This document shows positions 8,668 to 16,700 of a stretch of 64,000 bases of DNA, piece by piece (positions within the stretch are counted from its first letter, which is position 1; each line of letters begins with the position of its first letter). Origin of the DNA: RBG-16-66-20 sp052386675 (GTDB taxonomy: Bacteria; Pseudomonadota; Gammaproteobacteria; Burkholderiales; SG8-39); the NCBI GenBank assembly GCA_052386675.1, contig JBQTJX010000063.1, positions 1 through 64,000 of the forward strand. The letters run 5' to 3'. The position numbers and the translations under genes were made by a program. Below the pieces are notes generated by a model. It saw only the letters and a program-made list of their open reading frames with translations. It was not told the DNA's origin and ran no database searches.

Positions 8668-9588
8668 TTGGACACCCGAACCCTCTCCGTCGAATCCGCC
8701 AACATCGCGCGCACCGAAAGCGCGTGGCGGCGCCTGCGGCGCAACTGGTCGGTGCGGCTGGGCGGGGCGGCGATGCTCCTGCTGGTGCTGATCGCGCTTG
8801 CCGCGCCCCTGCTGGGCACGGTGGATCCGTCGCTGTTCGACGCTGGCAGCCGCGACTTGCGCCCCGGGCAATCGGGCGAAATCATGACCCTGGAGGGCGA
8901 ACTGCTGCAGCACCGCTTCCTGATGGGCTCGGATTCCTTCGGCCGGGACATCTACAGCCGCGTTGTCTACGGCACGCGCGTGTCGCTGCTGGTGGGTATC
9001 GCCACCGCGCTGCTCGCGCTCGCCTTCGGCATCGTGCTGGGCCTCTCGGCGGGGTACCTGCGCTGGCTGGACGGCCCGCTGATGCGCGTCATGGACGGGC
9101 TGATGGCGATTCCCGCGATCCTGCTCGCCATCGCGCTGGTGGCCCTGTGGCGCGGCAGCATCCTCACCGTGATCACCGCCATCGCCATCACCGAGATCCC
9201 GCGCGTGACGCGGCTGGTGCGGTCCCTCGTGCTGTCCATCCGCGAGGAGCCCTTCGTCGAGGCGGCGGTGTCGCTGGGCACGCCAACGCTGAAGATCATG
9301 TTCGGCCACATCCTGCCCAACTGCGTCGCGCCGCTGCTGGTGCAGGGCACCTACATCTGCGCCGCGGCGATCCTGGTGGAGTCCATCCTGTCCTTCCTCG
9401 GCGTCGGCCTGCCGCCGGACATCCCGACCTGGGGCAACATCATGGCCGAGGGCCGGGTGCAGTTCATGGCCTACCCGCACAACCTGTTCTTCCCGGGTGT
9501 GCTGCTCGCGATTTCCGTGCTGGCGGTGAACATCCTTGGCGACGGCCTGCGCGACACGCTGGATCCCAAGATGGCAAAGAGAGTATGA
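8668..9588 (+). CDS. ABC transporter permease (DppC/OppC-like)
   Basis: A 306-residue permease of the DppC class: an N-terminal cytoplasmic segment (RRLRRNWSVRLGG), a membrane helix, then the periplasmic GSDSFGRDIYSRVVYGTRVSL motif found in nearly all DppC/OppC proteins, and an EAA loop with FVEAAVSLGTPTLKIMFGHI. Translation appears to begin at a TTG (8668), 11 bases after the dppB-like stop; no ATG or GTG fits the conserved N-terminus. It pairs with the upstream DppB-like permease. Confidence 0.88.
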   Translation: MDTRTLSVESANIARTESAWRRLRRNWSVRLGGAAMLLLVLIALAAPLLGTVDPSLFDAGSRDLRPGQSGEIMTLEGELLQHRFLMGSDSFGRDIYSRVVYGTRVSLLVGIATALLALAFGIVLGLSAGYLRWLDGPLMRVMDGLMAIPAILLAIALVALWRGSILTVITAIAITEIPRVTRLVRSLVLSIREEPFVEAAVSLGTPTLKIMFGHILPNCVAPLLVQGTYICAAAILVESILSFLGVGLPPDIPTWGNIMAEGRVQFMAYPHNLFFPGVLLAISVLAVNILGDGLRDTLDPKMAKRV

Positions 9589-9598
9589 AAGGCGGCGC

Positions 9599-11212
9599 AT
9601 GACCGCGCCGGTGCTCGAGGTTCGCGACCTCTCCATCGCGCTGCCCCCGGGCGGCGATCGCCCGCACGCAGTGTCCGAGGTCTCCTTCAGCGTCGCCCCG
9701 GGCGAGATCGTGTGCCTGGTGGGCGAATCCGGTTCCGGCAAGTCGGTGATCGCGCAAGCGGTGATGGGGTTGCTGCCCAAGTCGCTGCCGGTGGCCGGCG
9801 GCTCGATCCTGCTGCAGGGCGAGGACCTGACCCGGGCGCCGGAATCGCGGCTGCGGGCGCTGCGCGCGACGCGCATGTCCATGGTGTTCCAGGAACCGAT
9901 GACCGCGCTCAACCCGGTGATGGGCTGCGGCGCGCAGATCGACGAAGTGCTGCAGTTCCACACCGCGCTCGACGCCGGCGAGCGGCGCGAGAAGGTGCTG
10001 AAAATCCTGGCCGAGGTGCAGTTGCCCGACCCGGAGCGGATGTATGCGGCCTACCCGCACCAGCTCTCCGGGGGCCAGCGCCAGCGCATCATGATCGCCA
10101 TGGCGCTGGTGCTGGATCCGGTGCTGCTGATCGCGGACGAGCCCACCACGGCGCTCGATGTCACCACCCAGGCCCAGATCCTGCGGTTGATCGCGGAACT
10201 GCAGGCGCGCCACGGCACCGGGGTGCTGTTCATCACCCACGACTTCGGCGTCGTCGCCGAGATCGCGCAACGGGTCGCGGTGCTTCGCCTCGGGCAGCTG
10301 GTGGAACTTGGCGAGCGCGACGTGCTGCTGAAGCAGCCGCAACACGATTACACGAAAATGCTCATTGGCTCGGTGCCGGCGCTGGAACCGCACGCCAGGC
10401 CCGCAGACCCGTCGGCGCCGGTGGTGCTGTCCACCCGCGCGCTCGCCAAGACCTACCGCTCGGGCGGCTTCCTCGCCAAACGCCGCGAAGTACACGCCGC
10501 CGAAGACGTCAACCTCGAAGTACGCCGCGGCCAGACCCTGGGCATTGTCGGCGAATCGGGTTCGGGCAAGTCCACCGTGGCGCGCTGCATCGTTCGCCTG
10601 GTGGACCCCAGCTCCGGCGAGATCCGCCTCGGCAACGACGAGATCGCGCGCATGCCGGCGCGGGCGCTGCGGCCCCTGCGCCGCCGGGTCCAGATCGTGT
10701 TCCAGGATCCCTACCGGTCCCTGAACCCGCGCCGCACGGTGGGCGAGGCCATCATCGAAGGACCGCTCAACTACGGCACGCCGCGCGCCGAGGCGCTGGA
10801 CCGGGCGCGCAAGCTCATGGCGCTGGTGCGCATGGACGCGCAGGCTCTGGAGCGCTATCCGCACCAGTTCTCCGGCGGCCAGCGCCAGCGCATCTGCATC
10901 GCGCGCGCGCTCGCCATGGAGCCCGAGCTGCTGGTGGCCGACGAGGCGGTGTCGGCCCTGGACGTGTCGGTTCAGGCACAGGTGCTGGAGCTGCTGGAGG
11001 AAATCCGCGAGCGGCTGCAGCTGGCGATGCTGTTCATCACCCACGACCTTCGCGTCGCGGCGCAGGTCTGCGACCAGGTCGCGGTGATGTCGCAGGGACG
11101 CGTGGTGGAGTACGGCCCCGCGGCCGAGGTGTTCCTGCGCCCGCGGCACGCGTATACCCGGGCCCTCTTCGAGGCCGCGCCGGGCCGCCATTTCCGCTTC
11201 GGCTCCGCGTAA
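9599..11212 (+). CDS. Fused double ATP-binding subunit of the peptide ABC transporter (DppD-DppF type)
   Basis: One 537-residue polypeptide holds two full ABC ATPase domains, replacing the separate DppD and DppF subunits. Domain 1: Walker A GESGSGKS (42-49), Q-loop FQEP, signature LSGGQRQR (156-163), Walker B LLIADEP, H-loop THD. Domain 2: Walker A GESGSGKST (318-326), FQDP, signature FSGGQRQR, LLVADEA, THD. The linker after each domain carries the oligopeptide-transporter C-terminal region (HDYTKMLIGSVP and HAYTRALFEAAP). It starts 10 bases after the DppC stop and completes a self-sufficient importer with the three upstream genes. Confidence 0.92.
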   Translation: MTAPVLEVRDLSIALPPGGDRPHAVSEVSFSVAPGEIVCLVGESGSGKSVIAQAVMGLLPKSLPVAGGSILLQGEDLTRAPESRLRALRATRMSMVFQEPMTALNPVMGCGAQIDEVLQFHTALDAGERREKVLKILAEVQLPDPERMYAAYPHQLSGGQRQRIMIAMALVLDPVLLIADEPTTALDVTTQAQILRLIAELQARHGTGVLFITHDFGVVAEIAQRVAVLRLGQLVELGERDVLLKQPQHDYTKMLIGSVPALEPHARPADPSAPVVLSTRALAKTYRSGGFLAKRREVHAAEDVNLEVRRGQTLGIVGESGSGKSTVARCIVRLVDPSSGEIRLGNDEIARMPARALRPLRRRVQIVFQDPYRSLNPRRTVGEAIIEGPLNYGTPRAEALDRARKLMALVRMDAQALERYPHQFSGGQRQRICIARALAMEPELLVADEAVSALDVSVQAQVLELLEEIRERLQLAMLFITHDLRVAAQVCDQVAVMSQGRVVEYGPAAEVFLRPRHAYTRALFEAAPGRHFRFGSA

Positions 11213-11215
11213 ACT
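11210..11215 (+). promoter_or_regulatory. Possible -10 box TAAACT for birA (leaderless type)
   Basis: TAAACT, which includes the stop codon of the ATPase gene, lies 7 bases before the birA ATG at 11223, and no ribosome site is visible. Because the stop codon supplies the TA, chance is more likely here than in the other cases. Confidence 0.3.
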
Positions 11216-11222
11216 GCGCCCG

Positions 11223-11987
11223 ATGGATCCCTTGAATGCCGACGCGATTCGCGTTGCCGGCCTGCCGGCGCGGGTGGTCGCGCGCTGCGCCTCGACCAAT
11301 GCGGCGCTGCTCGACGGCCGCGCGACCGGACCGCTGCTGCTCGCCGCCGAGGCGCAGACCGCGGGGCGCGGCCGCCGCGGCCGGCGCTGGCGCTCGGCGC
11401 CGGGCGCCGGCGCGACCTTTTCCATCCTGCGCCGCATGCGCTGCGCGCCGGCGGCGCTGTCCGGGCTGTCGCTGGCCGTGGGCGTCGCATGCGCGCGGGC
11501 GCTGCGCCACCTGGGCGCCGCCGGGACCCAGGTCAAGTGGCCCAACGATCTCGTGGTCCGGCGCGCCAAGCTGGGCGGCATCCTGATCGAGACCAGGGCG
11601 AGCGCCGGCGAAACCATCGCTGTCGTCGGCATCGGCATCAACTGCCGCAGCGATCCGGCGCTGGCGCGCCGGCTGCGGCGCGACGTCGCCGCGCTGGATG
11701 AGCTCGTGACGCCCGCGCCCTCGCGCAACGCGGTGATCGCCACGATTGCGCGCGAGGTGATGGCGGCGCTGGAAACATTCGAGCAGTCCGGCCTCGCGCC
11801 CTTCGCCGCCGAGTGGACGGGGCTGCATGCTCACGAGGGGGAGCGGCTGAAGCTGCGCCTCGCCGACGGCCGCACGCTATCGGGCCGCGCGCAGGGCATC
11901 GCCGCCAGCGGCGCGCTGCGCCTCGCCACGGCCCGCGGCCTGCGCGAGGTCGTCTCCGGCCGCATCGTCCAGCCGAGGTCGGCGTGA
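11223..11987 (+). CDS. birA: Biotin--[acetyl-CoA-carboxylase] ligase (BirA, no DNA-binding domain)
   Basis: A 254-residue biotin protein ligase that makes biotinyl-5'-AMP and transfers biotin to the BCCP subunit of acetyl-CoA carboxylase. It shows the biotin-binding loop QTAGRGRRGRRW, the KWPNDLVV strand with KLGGILIE, and the VGIGINC segment. The N-terminal winged-helix of E. coli BirA is absent, so this is a class I ligase that cannot repress a biotin operon. It overlaps coaX by four bases (GTGA), pointing to one transcript birA-coaX-SPOR. Confidence 0.9.
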   Translation: MDPLNADAIRVAGLPARVVARCASTNAALLDGRATGPLLLAAEAQTAGRGRRGRRWRSAPGAGATFSILRRMRCAPAALSGLSLAVGVACARALRHLGAAGTQVKWPNDLVVRRAKLGGILIETRASAGETIAVVGIGINCRSDPALARRLRRDVAALDELVTPAPSRNAVIATIAREVMAALETFEQSGLAPFAAEWTGLHAHEGERLKLRLADGRTLSGRAQGIAASGALRLATARGLREVVSGRIVQPRSA

Positions 11988-12763
11988 TCCTCGCCATCGA
12001 CGCAGGGAATTCGCGCGTGAAATGGGGTTGGTATGACAGGAACCTGCGCGGCGGATCGTGGTCCAGCATCGCCAACGTCGCGCTGCTGGAGTTTGCCGCC
12101 TCGAGCGACCACATCAACCCGTTCTCCGTCACCCACGACAATCCGGCGCGGATCATCATCTCCAACGTCGCCGGCGACGGCGCGCAGCAGCTGCTGGTGA
12201 ACTGGACCAGCATTTTCGATGCCGAGCCGGAATGGGTGCACGGAGAGCCGGAGCGCTGCGGCGTGCGCAGCCGGTACGAGCATCCCGAGATGCTCGGCCC
12301 CGACCGCTGGGCGGCGCTGATCGCGGCGCGCGCGCTGGAGCCGGGGCGCGACTGCCTGGTGGTCAACGCGGGCACCTGCACCACCATCGACCGGCTCTCT
12401 GCCGCGGGCGAATTCCTGGGCGGGCTGATCGTGCCGGGCGTGGACCTGATGCGCTTTGTCCTGCACGAGCACACCGGGCGGCTGCCGCTGCAGGAGGGCC
12501 GATTCGTGGAAACGCCGCGAAACACCGTGGACGCCATCGAGACCGGCAGCCGGCATGCGCAGGCCGGTGCCGTGGAACGGATGATGCGTGGGATGGATGC
12601 AGGCGCACAGTGCCTCGTATCCGGCGGCGGCGGGCCGGCGCTGATCGAGCGCCTGCCTTTCGCCTGCCGCTTCGTCGAGAACCTGGTGCTGGAAGGCCTG
12701 GCACGCATGGCGCAGTCCGGGGATGCGCCGCGCGGCACTGCGGCCCGCGTTTCACCCTCATGA
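11984..12763 (+). CDS. coaX: Type III pantothenate kinase (CoaX)
   Basis: A 259-residue kinase catalysing the first step of coenzyme A synthesis (pantothenate to 4'-phosphopantothenate). The ASKHA-fold motifs are visible: phosphate loop AIDAGNSRVKWG at the N-terminus with Asp6, GPDRWAALIAAR for pantothenate binding, VVNAGTCTTID, and a glycine-rich SGGGGPALIE loop near the end. The GTG at 11984 overlaps the birA stop and gives the expected N-terminus. The next gene overlaps its stop by four bases. The birA-coaX pairing is common in betaproteobacteria. Confidence 0.92.
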   Translation: MILAIDAGNSRVKWGWYDRNLRGGSWSSIANVALLEFAASSDHINPFSVTHDNPARIIISNVAGDGAQQLLVNWTSIFDAEPEWVHGEPERCGVRSRYEHPEMLGPDRWAALIAARALEPGRDCLVVNAGTCTTIDRLSAAGEFLGGLIVPGVDLMRFVLHEHTGRLPLQEGRFVETPRNTVDAIETGSRHAQAGAVERMMRGMDAGAQCLVSGGGGPALIERLPFACRFVENLVLEGLARMAQSGDAPRGTAARVSPS

Positions 12764-13443
12764 GGGCGCTGTTCCTCCTGCTGGTGGCGGCGAACCTGGC
12801 GTTCTTCGCCTGGTGGACCTATTACGCGCCGACCGAGGCGGGCAGAGATCCGAAACCGCCCGCGCAGCAGATCGAGCCGCAGAAGCTGCGCATCCTGCCG
12901 CCGGAAGGAGAACTGGCCAGGGACGCGGCGAAGCCCGCGGAGGCGCAGAAGCCCCCGCAGAAAGCGGTCGCGCCGGATGCGCCGCCCGCGGCCTGCCTGG
13001 AATGGGGCGCCTTCGCCGTCGCCGACGCCGGGCGCGCCGAGCTGGCACTGGGACCGCTGGCGCTGGGCGAGCGCCTGGCGCAGCGGCGCACCGACGAGTC
13101 GGCCGGCTGGTGGGTGTTCATCCCGCCGCAGGGCAACCGCGCCGGCGCGCAGAAGAAGGCGGTCGAACTGAAGGGGCTGGGTATCGACGATTACTTCGTG
13201 GTCCAGGACGAGGGGCCGACGCGCTGGGCGCTGTCAATGGGAGTGTTCCGCACCGAGGACGCCGCCAAGGGGCGCCTGGAGTCGCTGAAAGCCAAGGGCG
13301 TGCGCTCGGCGCAGATCGGCGCACGGGACACGCCGGTCCAGAAAGTCTGGTTCCAGGTACGCGGCGCCAATGCCGCGCAGCAGGGCATGCTGCGGGAACT
13401 GAACTCCGGCTTCCCCGGCACCGAAATCCGCGACTGCCAGTAG
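12760..13443 (+). CDS. SPOR-domain membrane protein
   Basis: A 227-residue protein with one N-terminal membrane helix (MRALFLLLVAANLAFFAWW), a proline/lysine/alanine-rich linker (about residues 30-80) and a C-terminal half resembling a SPOR domain (WVFIPPQGNRAGAQKKAVELKGLGI.DYFVV, then MGVFRTEDAAKGRLESLKAKGV). SPOR domains bind denuded peptidoglycan at division sites, so a periplasmic cell-wall role is likely; no enzyme motif is seen. The start overlaps the coaX stop (ATGA). The only Cys in the mature part outside the tail is in AACLEWG, also common in this family. Confidence 0.75.
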   Translation: MRALFLLLVAANLAFFAWWTYYAPTEAGRDPKPPAQQIEPQKLRILPPEGELARDAAKPAEAQKPPQKAVAPDAPPAACLEWGAFAVADAGRAELALGPLALGERLAQRRTDESAGWWVFIPPQGNRAGAQKKAVELKGLGIDDYFVVQDEGPTRWALSMGVFRTEDAAKGRLESLKAKGVRSAQIGARDTPVQKVWFQVRGANAAQQGMLRELNSGFPGTEIRDCQ

Positions 13444-13498
13444 AAATCAGGGACAGACCACGATTTCCGTCGCGGAAATCGTGGTCTGTCCCTGATTT
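13444..13498. repeat. Family A inverted repeat, copy 1 (26-bp perfect arms)
   Basis: Arms 13444-13469 and 13473-13498 are perfect reverse complements with a 3-base loop (TCG). The left arm begins AAATCAGGGACAGACCACG. It starts right after the stop codon of the SPOR gene and ends 19 bases before the stop of the convergent receiver gene. A second full copy lies at 39642 and a half copy at 4438. It could act as a two-way terminator; it is far longer than terminators usually are. Confidence 0.9.
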
Positions 13499-13517
13499 TC
13501 CTTTGCTGCCCGCCTCC

Positions 13518-13898
13518 CTAGCCGATGGGGATGGCGCCACCGGGGACGTGCTGGGCGACCATCTGCAGCAGCTTCTCGGCGCGCACGGGCTTGGTGAGGT
13601 ATCCCACCGCGCCCAGTTCCTTGCCGCGGTGGTCGCCCTCTTCGTTCGAGGTGAGGAAGATCACCGGAATGTAGGGCAGGGACTTGTCCTCCTTCAGCGC
13701 CGCGATGAACTCGAAACCGTCCATGTGCGGCATGTTGACGTCCGACAGGATGAGGTCCGGCGGGCTTTTCAGGACGAGATAGCCGGCGGCGATGCCGTCG
13801 GCCGCGGTGATGACCTCGTAGCCGGCCGAGGACAGGTGGATGCGGATCAGCTCCCGCATGCTGTCGTCGTCGTCCACTACAAGGATTCTTGCCGCCAT
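13518..13898 (-). CDS. Single-domain response regulator (CheY-like receiver)
   Basis: A 126-residue protein that is only a receiver domain. Acidic pocket DDDD (9-12), phospho-acceptor Asp53 in LILSDVNMPHMDG, switch Thr83 in FLTSN and Lys103 in YLTKP are all present. No output domain follows, so it acts through protein contacts, as CheY and PilG/PilH do. No histidine kinase is next to it. The nearby type IV pilus operon makes a motility role possible, but this is only positional inference. Residues after the domain (VPGGAIPIG) form a short tail. Confidence 0.88.
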   Translation of the reverse strand: MAARILVVDDDDSMRELIRIHLSSAGYEVITAADGIAAGYLVLKSPPDLILSDVNMPHMDGFEFIAALKEDKSLPYIPVIFLTSNEEGDHRGKELGAVGYLTKPVRAEKLLQMVAQHVPGGAIPIG

Positions 13899-13923
13899 CT
13901 CGTTCCGTCAGTCGTCCCGGGAG

Positions 13924-13999
13924 TGGTGCTGCTGGCCCGAATCGAACGGGCGACCTCATGATTACGAATCAAGCGCTCTACCAACTGAGCTACAGCAGC
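13924..13999 (-). tRNA. tRNA-Thr (anticodon CGU)
   Basis: The minus strand folds as a 76-base tRNA: acceptor GCTGCTG pairs with CAGCAGC, discriminator A and encoded CCA follow, the D-loop contains AGTTGGTA, and the T-arm is GCCCG-TTCGATT-CGGGC. The anticodon loop is TTCGTAA, giving CGU, which reads ACG threonine codons. The anticodon stem has one T-T mismatch (second pair). It lies between the receiver gene and the pilin operon; no integrase or att repeat is seen. Confidence 0.95.
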
Positions 14000-14015
14000 C
14001 TTGCGGAAGGGCGCG

Positions 14016-14021
14016 ATTATA
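14016..14021 (-). promoter_or_regulatory. -10 box TATAAT for tRNA-Thr
   Basis: A consensus TATAAT on the minus strand lies 16 bases before the 5' end of the tRNA. The -35 region is not clearly recognisable. A GC-rich stretch separates the box from the tRNA. Confidence 0.6.
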
Positions 14022-14042
14022 GCGCCACCCCCCGGGGAAGCA

Positions 14043-14071
14043 TTAAGTCCGTGAATTCGTTCCTATATACT
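14043..14071 (+). promoter_or_regulatory. Candidate sigma-70 promoter of the minor-pilin operon
   Basis: TTAAGT (14043-14048), a 17-base spacer and TATACT (14066-14071) fit a sigma-70 promoter. It would give a leader of roughly 100 bases before pilE. The rest of the 175-base gap to pilE holds no recognised gene; I saw no clear sigma-54 site. Confidence 0.45.
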
Positions 14072-14175
14072 GGGCCGCAGCAAGCCGTTCAGGCTGCCAA
14101 AGCGGCCGCTCATCGCCGGATTTTGCACGACCCGGGCGGCTTTCCCAGAATGCTCACACCGGAGAAAGGGATTCC

Positions 14176-14601
14176 ATGCGTCGCCAGAGCGGCTTTACCC
14201 TGATCGAACTGATGGTGGTGGTGGCGATCATCGCCATCCTGGCTGCGGTCGCCATGCCTGCCTACACCGACTATGTCCGCCGCGGCAAGATTGCCGAGGC
14301 AACCTCGACGCTGGGCGAGCTGCGGCTCAAGGCCGAGAAGTGGTTCTCGGACAACCGCACCTACGTGGTCGGCGCCCCGGATTGGCGGCTCGTCCCGGGG
14401 ACGCGTTACTTCAACTACGACTGCGGCGTGCCCACGGCAACCGCCTACACCTGCACCGCCGCCGGCATTGCCAACCAGGGCACCGGCGGCATGACCTACA
14501 CCATCAACCAGGACAACACCAAGACCTCCACCTTTGTCGGCCTGTCGGGCTGGAACAACTCCGCCACCTGCTGGATCGGCAAGAAGGGCGATTCGTGCTG
14601 A
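14176..14601 (+). CDS. pilE: Type IV pilin-like protein PilE (prepilin)
   Basis: A 141-residue type IV prepilin. The short leader MRRQSG precedes FTLIELMVVVAIIAILAAVA, with cleavage by PilD expected between Gly6 and Phe7 and the conserved Glu at mature position 5. The globular part has a Cys pair near the end (TCWIGKKGDSC). A GGAGAAAGG ribosome site precedes the ATG. It leads the operon pilE-fimT-pilV-pilW-pilX-pilY1, so it is more likely a minor pilin of the priming complex than the major subunit, although the C-terminal disulfide loop is also seen in major pilins. Confidence 0.88.
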   Translation: MRRQSGFTLIELMVVVAIIAILAAVAMPAYTDYVRRGKIAEATSTLGELRLKAEKWFSDNRTYVVGAPDWRLVPGTRYFNYDCGVPTATAYTCTAAGIANQGTGGMTYTINQDNTKTSTFVGLSGWNNSATCWIGKKGDSC

Positions 14602-15182
14602 GCAGGGGCTTCACGCTGGTGGAGATGGCCATAGGTCTGGCCATCTTCGGCGTGCTGCTGGCGCTGGCGCTGCCCAACTTCACCATCTTCCTGCAGAACA
14701 GCCAGATCAAGAACGCGGCCGAAACCACGCTATCGGGCCTGACGCTGGCGAAGAACGACGCCATCCGGCGCAACGCCACGGTCCGCTTCCAGCTCATGAG
14801 CGACCTCACCGCGAGCTGCGCGGGCAGCACCACCGCGCTCAACTGGGTGGTGAGCCTGGACGACGCGGCCGGCCTGTGCGATATCGCGCCCCACGACACC
14901 AACGCGCCGCGCATGATCCAGGTCAAATCGGCGCAAGAGGGTTCGCGCAACGTCACCGTCACCACGGTCGGCGGCTCGCTGCTGGTCTTCAACTCCCTCG
15001 GCCGACCGACCACGGCGGGGATTACCCAGATCGACCTCAAGAACCCCACCGGCGGCGCCTGCGAGCATGAAGACGCCAACGGCACCATGCGCTGCCTGCG
15101 CGTCCAGGTCACCACCGGCGGCGCGATCAAGCTGTGCGACCCGAAGGTCACCGCCGCCACCGATCCGCGCAGATGCACCTGA
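14595..15182 (+). CDS. fimT: Minor pseudopilin FimT/GspH-like
   Basis: A 195-residue GspH/FimT-type protein. It begins at a GTG (14595) as MLSRG, followed by FTLVEMAIGLAIFGVLLALA; Glu5 of the mature protein is present. The typical FimT body follows (LTLAKNDAIRRNATVRF, then a Gly/Thr-rich beta region and FNSLGRPT). The start overlaps the pilE stop by 7 bases, which implies translational coupling. It helps start pilus assembly at the inner membrane. Confidence 0.85.
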   Translation: MLSRGFTLVEMAIGLAIFGVLLALALPNFTIFLQNSQIKNAAETTLSGLTLAKNDAIRRNATVRFQLMSDLTASCAGSTTALNWVVSLDDAAGLCDIAPHDTNAPRMIQVKSAQEGSRNVTVTTVGGSLLVFNSLGRPTTAGITQIDLKNPTGGACEHEDANGTMRCLRVQVTTGGAIKLCDPKVTAATDPRRCT

Positions 15183-15189
15183 GGAAGGA

Positions 15190-15609
15190 ATGGACATGAA
15201 CCGCCGGATCGAGGGCCAGAAGGGCGTGATGCTGATCGAGGCGCTGATCGGCATGCTGATCTTCTCCATCGGCATCCTTGCCCTGATGGGCATGCAGGCA
15301 ATGGCGATGCGTGCCACCATTGACTCCAAGTACCGCTCGGAGGCCTCGTTCGTCGCCAACGAGATCGTCGGCCAGATGTGGATCGACCGGGGCAACCTCG
15401 CCGGCTACGCCGACGCCAATTGCGCCAGCACGCCGGTCTGCGCGGCCTGGGTGGCGCGGGTGCAGGCGCTGCTGCCCAACGCCACCGGCGCCAACGCGCC
15501 CAGCATCGTGGTCGCGGGCCAGCAGGTGACCATCACGGTCCGCTGGGTGCGCCCGGGCGAGACCGGCGCCAGCAACCACGTCGTCGTGGCGACGATCAAC
15601 AACTCCTGA
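15190..15609 (+). CDS. pilV: Type IV pilus modification/minor pilin PilV
   Basis: A 139-residue PilV-family minor pilin: leader ending RIEGQKG, then VMLIEALIGMLIFSIGILAL with the required Glu5, and the helix continuation GMQAMAMRATIDSKYRSEA typical of PilV. A Cys pair (NCASTPVC) lies in the middle. Two ATGs (15190 and 15196) are possible; GAGGAAGGA serves either. It sits 7 bases after fimT. It works with PilW, PilX and PilY1 to prime pilus assembly. Confidence 0.86.
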   Translation: MDMNRRIEGQKGVMLIEALIGMLIFSIGILALMGMQAMAMRATIDSKYRSEASFVANEIVGQMWIDRGNLAGYADANCASTPVCAAWVARVQALLPNATGANAPSIVVAGQQVTITVRWVRPGETGASNHVVVATINNS

Positions 15610-15617
15610 GGCCAGCC

Positions 15618-16700
15618 ATGCGCGCGCGAGAACTGGGCATGTCCCTGGTCGAACTGCTGGTCGCCGTGGCGATCGGCTTGATCGGGATCCTGATCATCAC
15701 CCAGGCTTATCTGGTCGGCGACAACTTCAACAAGGCCACCCTCGGCGAGGGGGGCGCGCAGACCAACGGCCTGGTCGCGCTCTACTCCCTGGAGCGCGAC
15801 GCGCGCGGAGCCGGCTACGGCTTCAACAGCGACACCGCGCTGGGTTGCGGTGCCCTGCACTGGCACTACAGCGGGGCGTATTCGATCAAGGCGGGTGGCG
15901 CCCTGCCCGACATCCTTTTCGCGCCGGTCGCGATCACCCATGACACCGTCACGCCGGCGAACCCCGACAAGATCGCCTTCCTCGCCTCCTCCGAAGGCGA
16001 GCGCATGCTGCCGACCTCTGTCCTCAACAGCAGTGTCCCGGCCTCCACCTACGGCATCGCCGGGGCGCAGGGATTCCAGGTCAACGACGTCGTCGTCCTG
16101 GCGAAGGCGACGGACTGCACCGTTCTGCGGGTGACGTCAATCAATCCCGTCAGTGGAACCCTCACTTTCCAGAGTTCCGCGCCGCTCAATCCGGTGGCGC
16201 TCGCGGGCCTGCCCACCTACGCCAGTGGCGACCTGGTGTTCAACCTGGGCGCCCCGATCCAGCGCAGCTTTGACGTGGCCGGAGGCAAGCTGCGCGTCAC
16301 CAGTTCCCTGTGGACCACCGGCGTGGAAACGCCCGAGGAAATCGTGGACGGCGTCGTCGACCTGCGCGCGCTCTACGGCAAGGACACCGACAACAACAAC
16401 ATCGTGGACCAGTACGACACGGTAACGCCCACCACCTCGGCTGGCTGGCTGCAGGTGCAGGCGGTGAAGATCGGCTTGCTCGCCCGGATCGGCAACTACG
16501 AGAAGAAGTCCGTCGGCGCCGCGGAGTGCGATGCCACCACCGTCGTACCGGCCTGGTCGGGCTCGGCAGTCGTCGCGCAAGTGACCACCGCCAATCCGTT
16601 CCAGGCGATCAGCGTCGCCCCGGGCAGCGAGGACCGCTGCTATCGGTACCGGGTGTTCGAGACCACGGTACCGCTGCGCAACATGATCTGGAGGCCCTGA
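15618..16700 (+). CDS. pilW: Minor pilin PilW
   Basis: A 360-residue PilW. The leader MRARELG is followed by MSLVELLVAVAIGLIGILII and the GLVALYSLERDARGAGYG segment that marks this family. The remaining 300 residues form a beta-rich domain with several Cys residues, including CDATT and CYRYRVF near the C-terminus. Its stop shares one base with the pilX start. PilW joins the initiation complex that supports PilY1 at the pilus tip. Confidence 0.85.
   Translation: MRARELGMSLVELLVAVAIGLIGILIITQAYLVGDNFNKATLGEGGAQTNGLVALYSLERDARGAGYGFNSDTALGCGALHWHYSGAYSIKAGGALPDILFAPVAITHDTVTPANPDKIAFLASSEGERMLPTSVLNSSVPASTYGIAGAQGFQVNDVVVLAKATDCTVLRVTSINPVSGTLTFQSSAPLNPVALAGLPTYASGDLVFNLGAPIQRSFDVAGGKLRVTSSLWTTGVETPEEIVDGVVDLRALYGKDTDNNNIVDQYDTVTPTTSAGWLQVQAVKIGLLARIGNYEKKSVGAAECDATTVVPAWSGSAVVAQVTTANPFQAISVAPGSEDRCYRYRVFETTVPLRNMIWRP

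Noticed and set aside
13924..13999. tRNA-Thr as an integration site for a genomic island carrying the pilus genes
   Set aside because: No integrase, no direct repeat of the tRNA end, and the pilus operon keeps its usual chromosomal neighbours.
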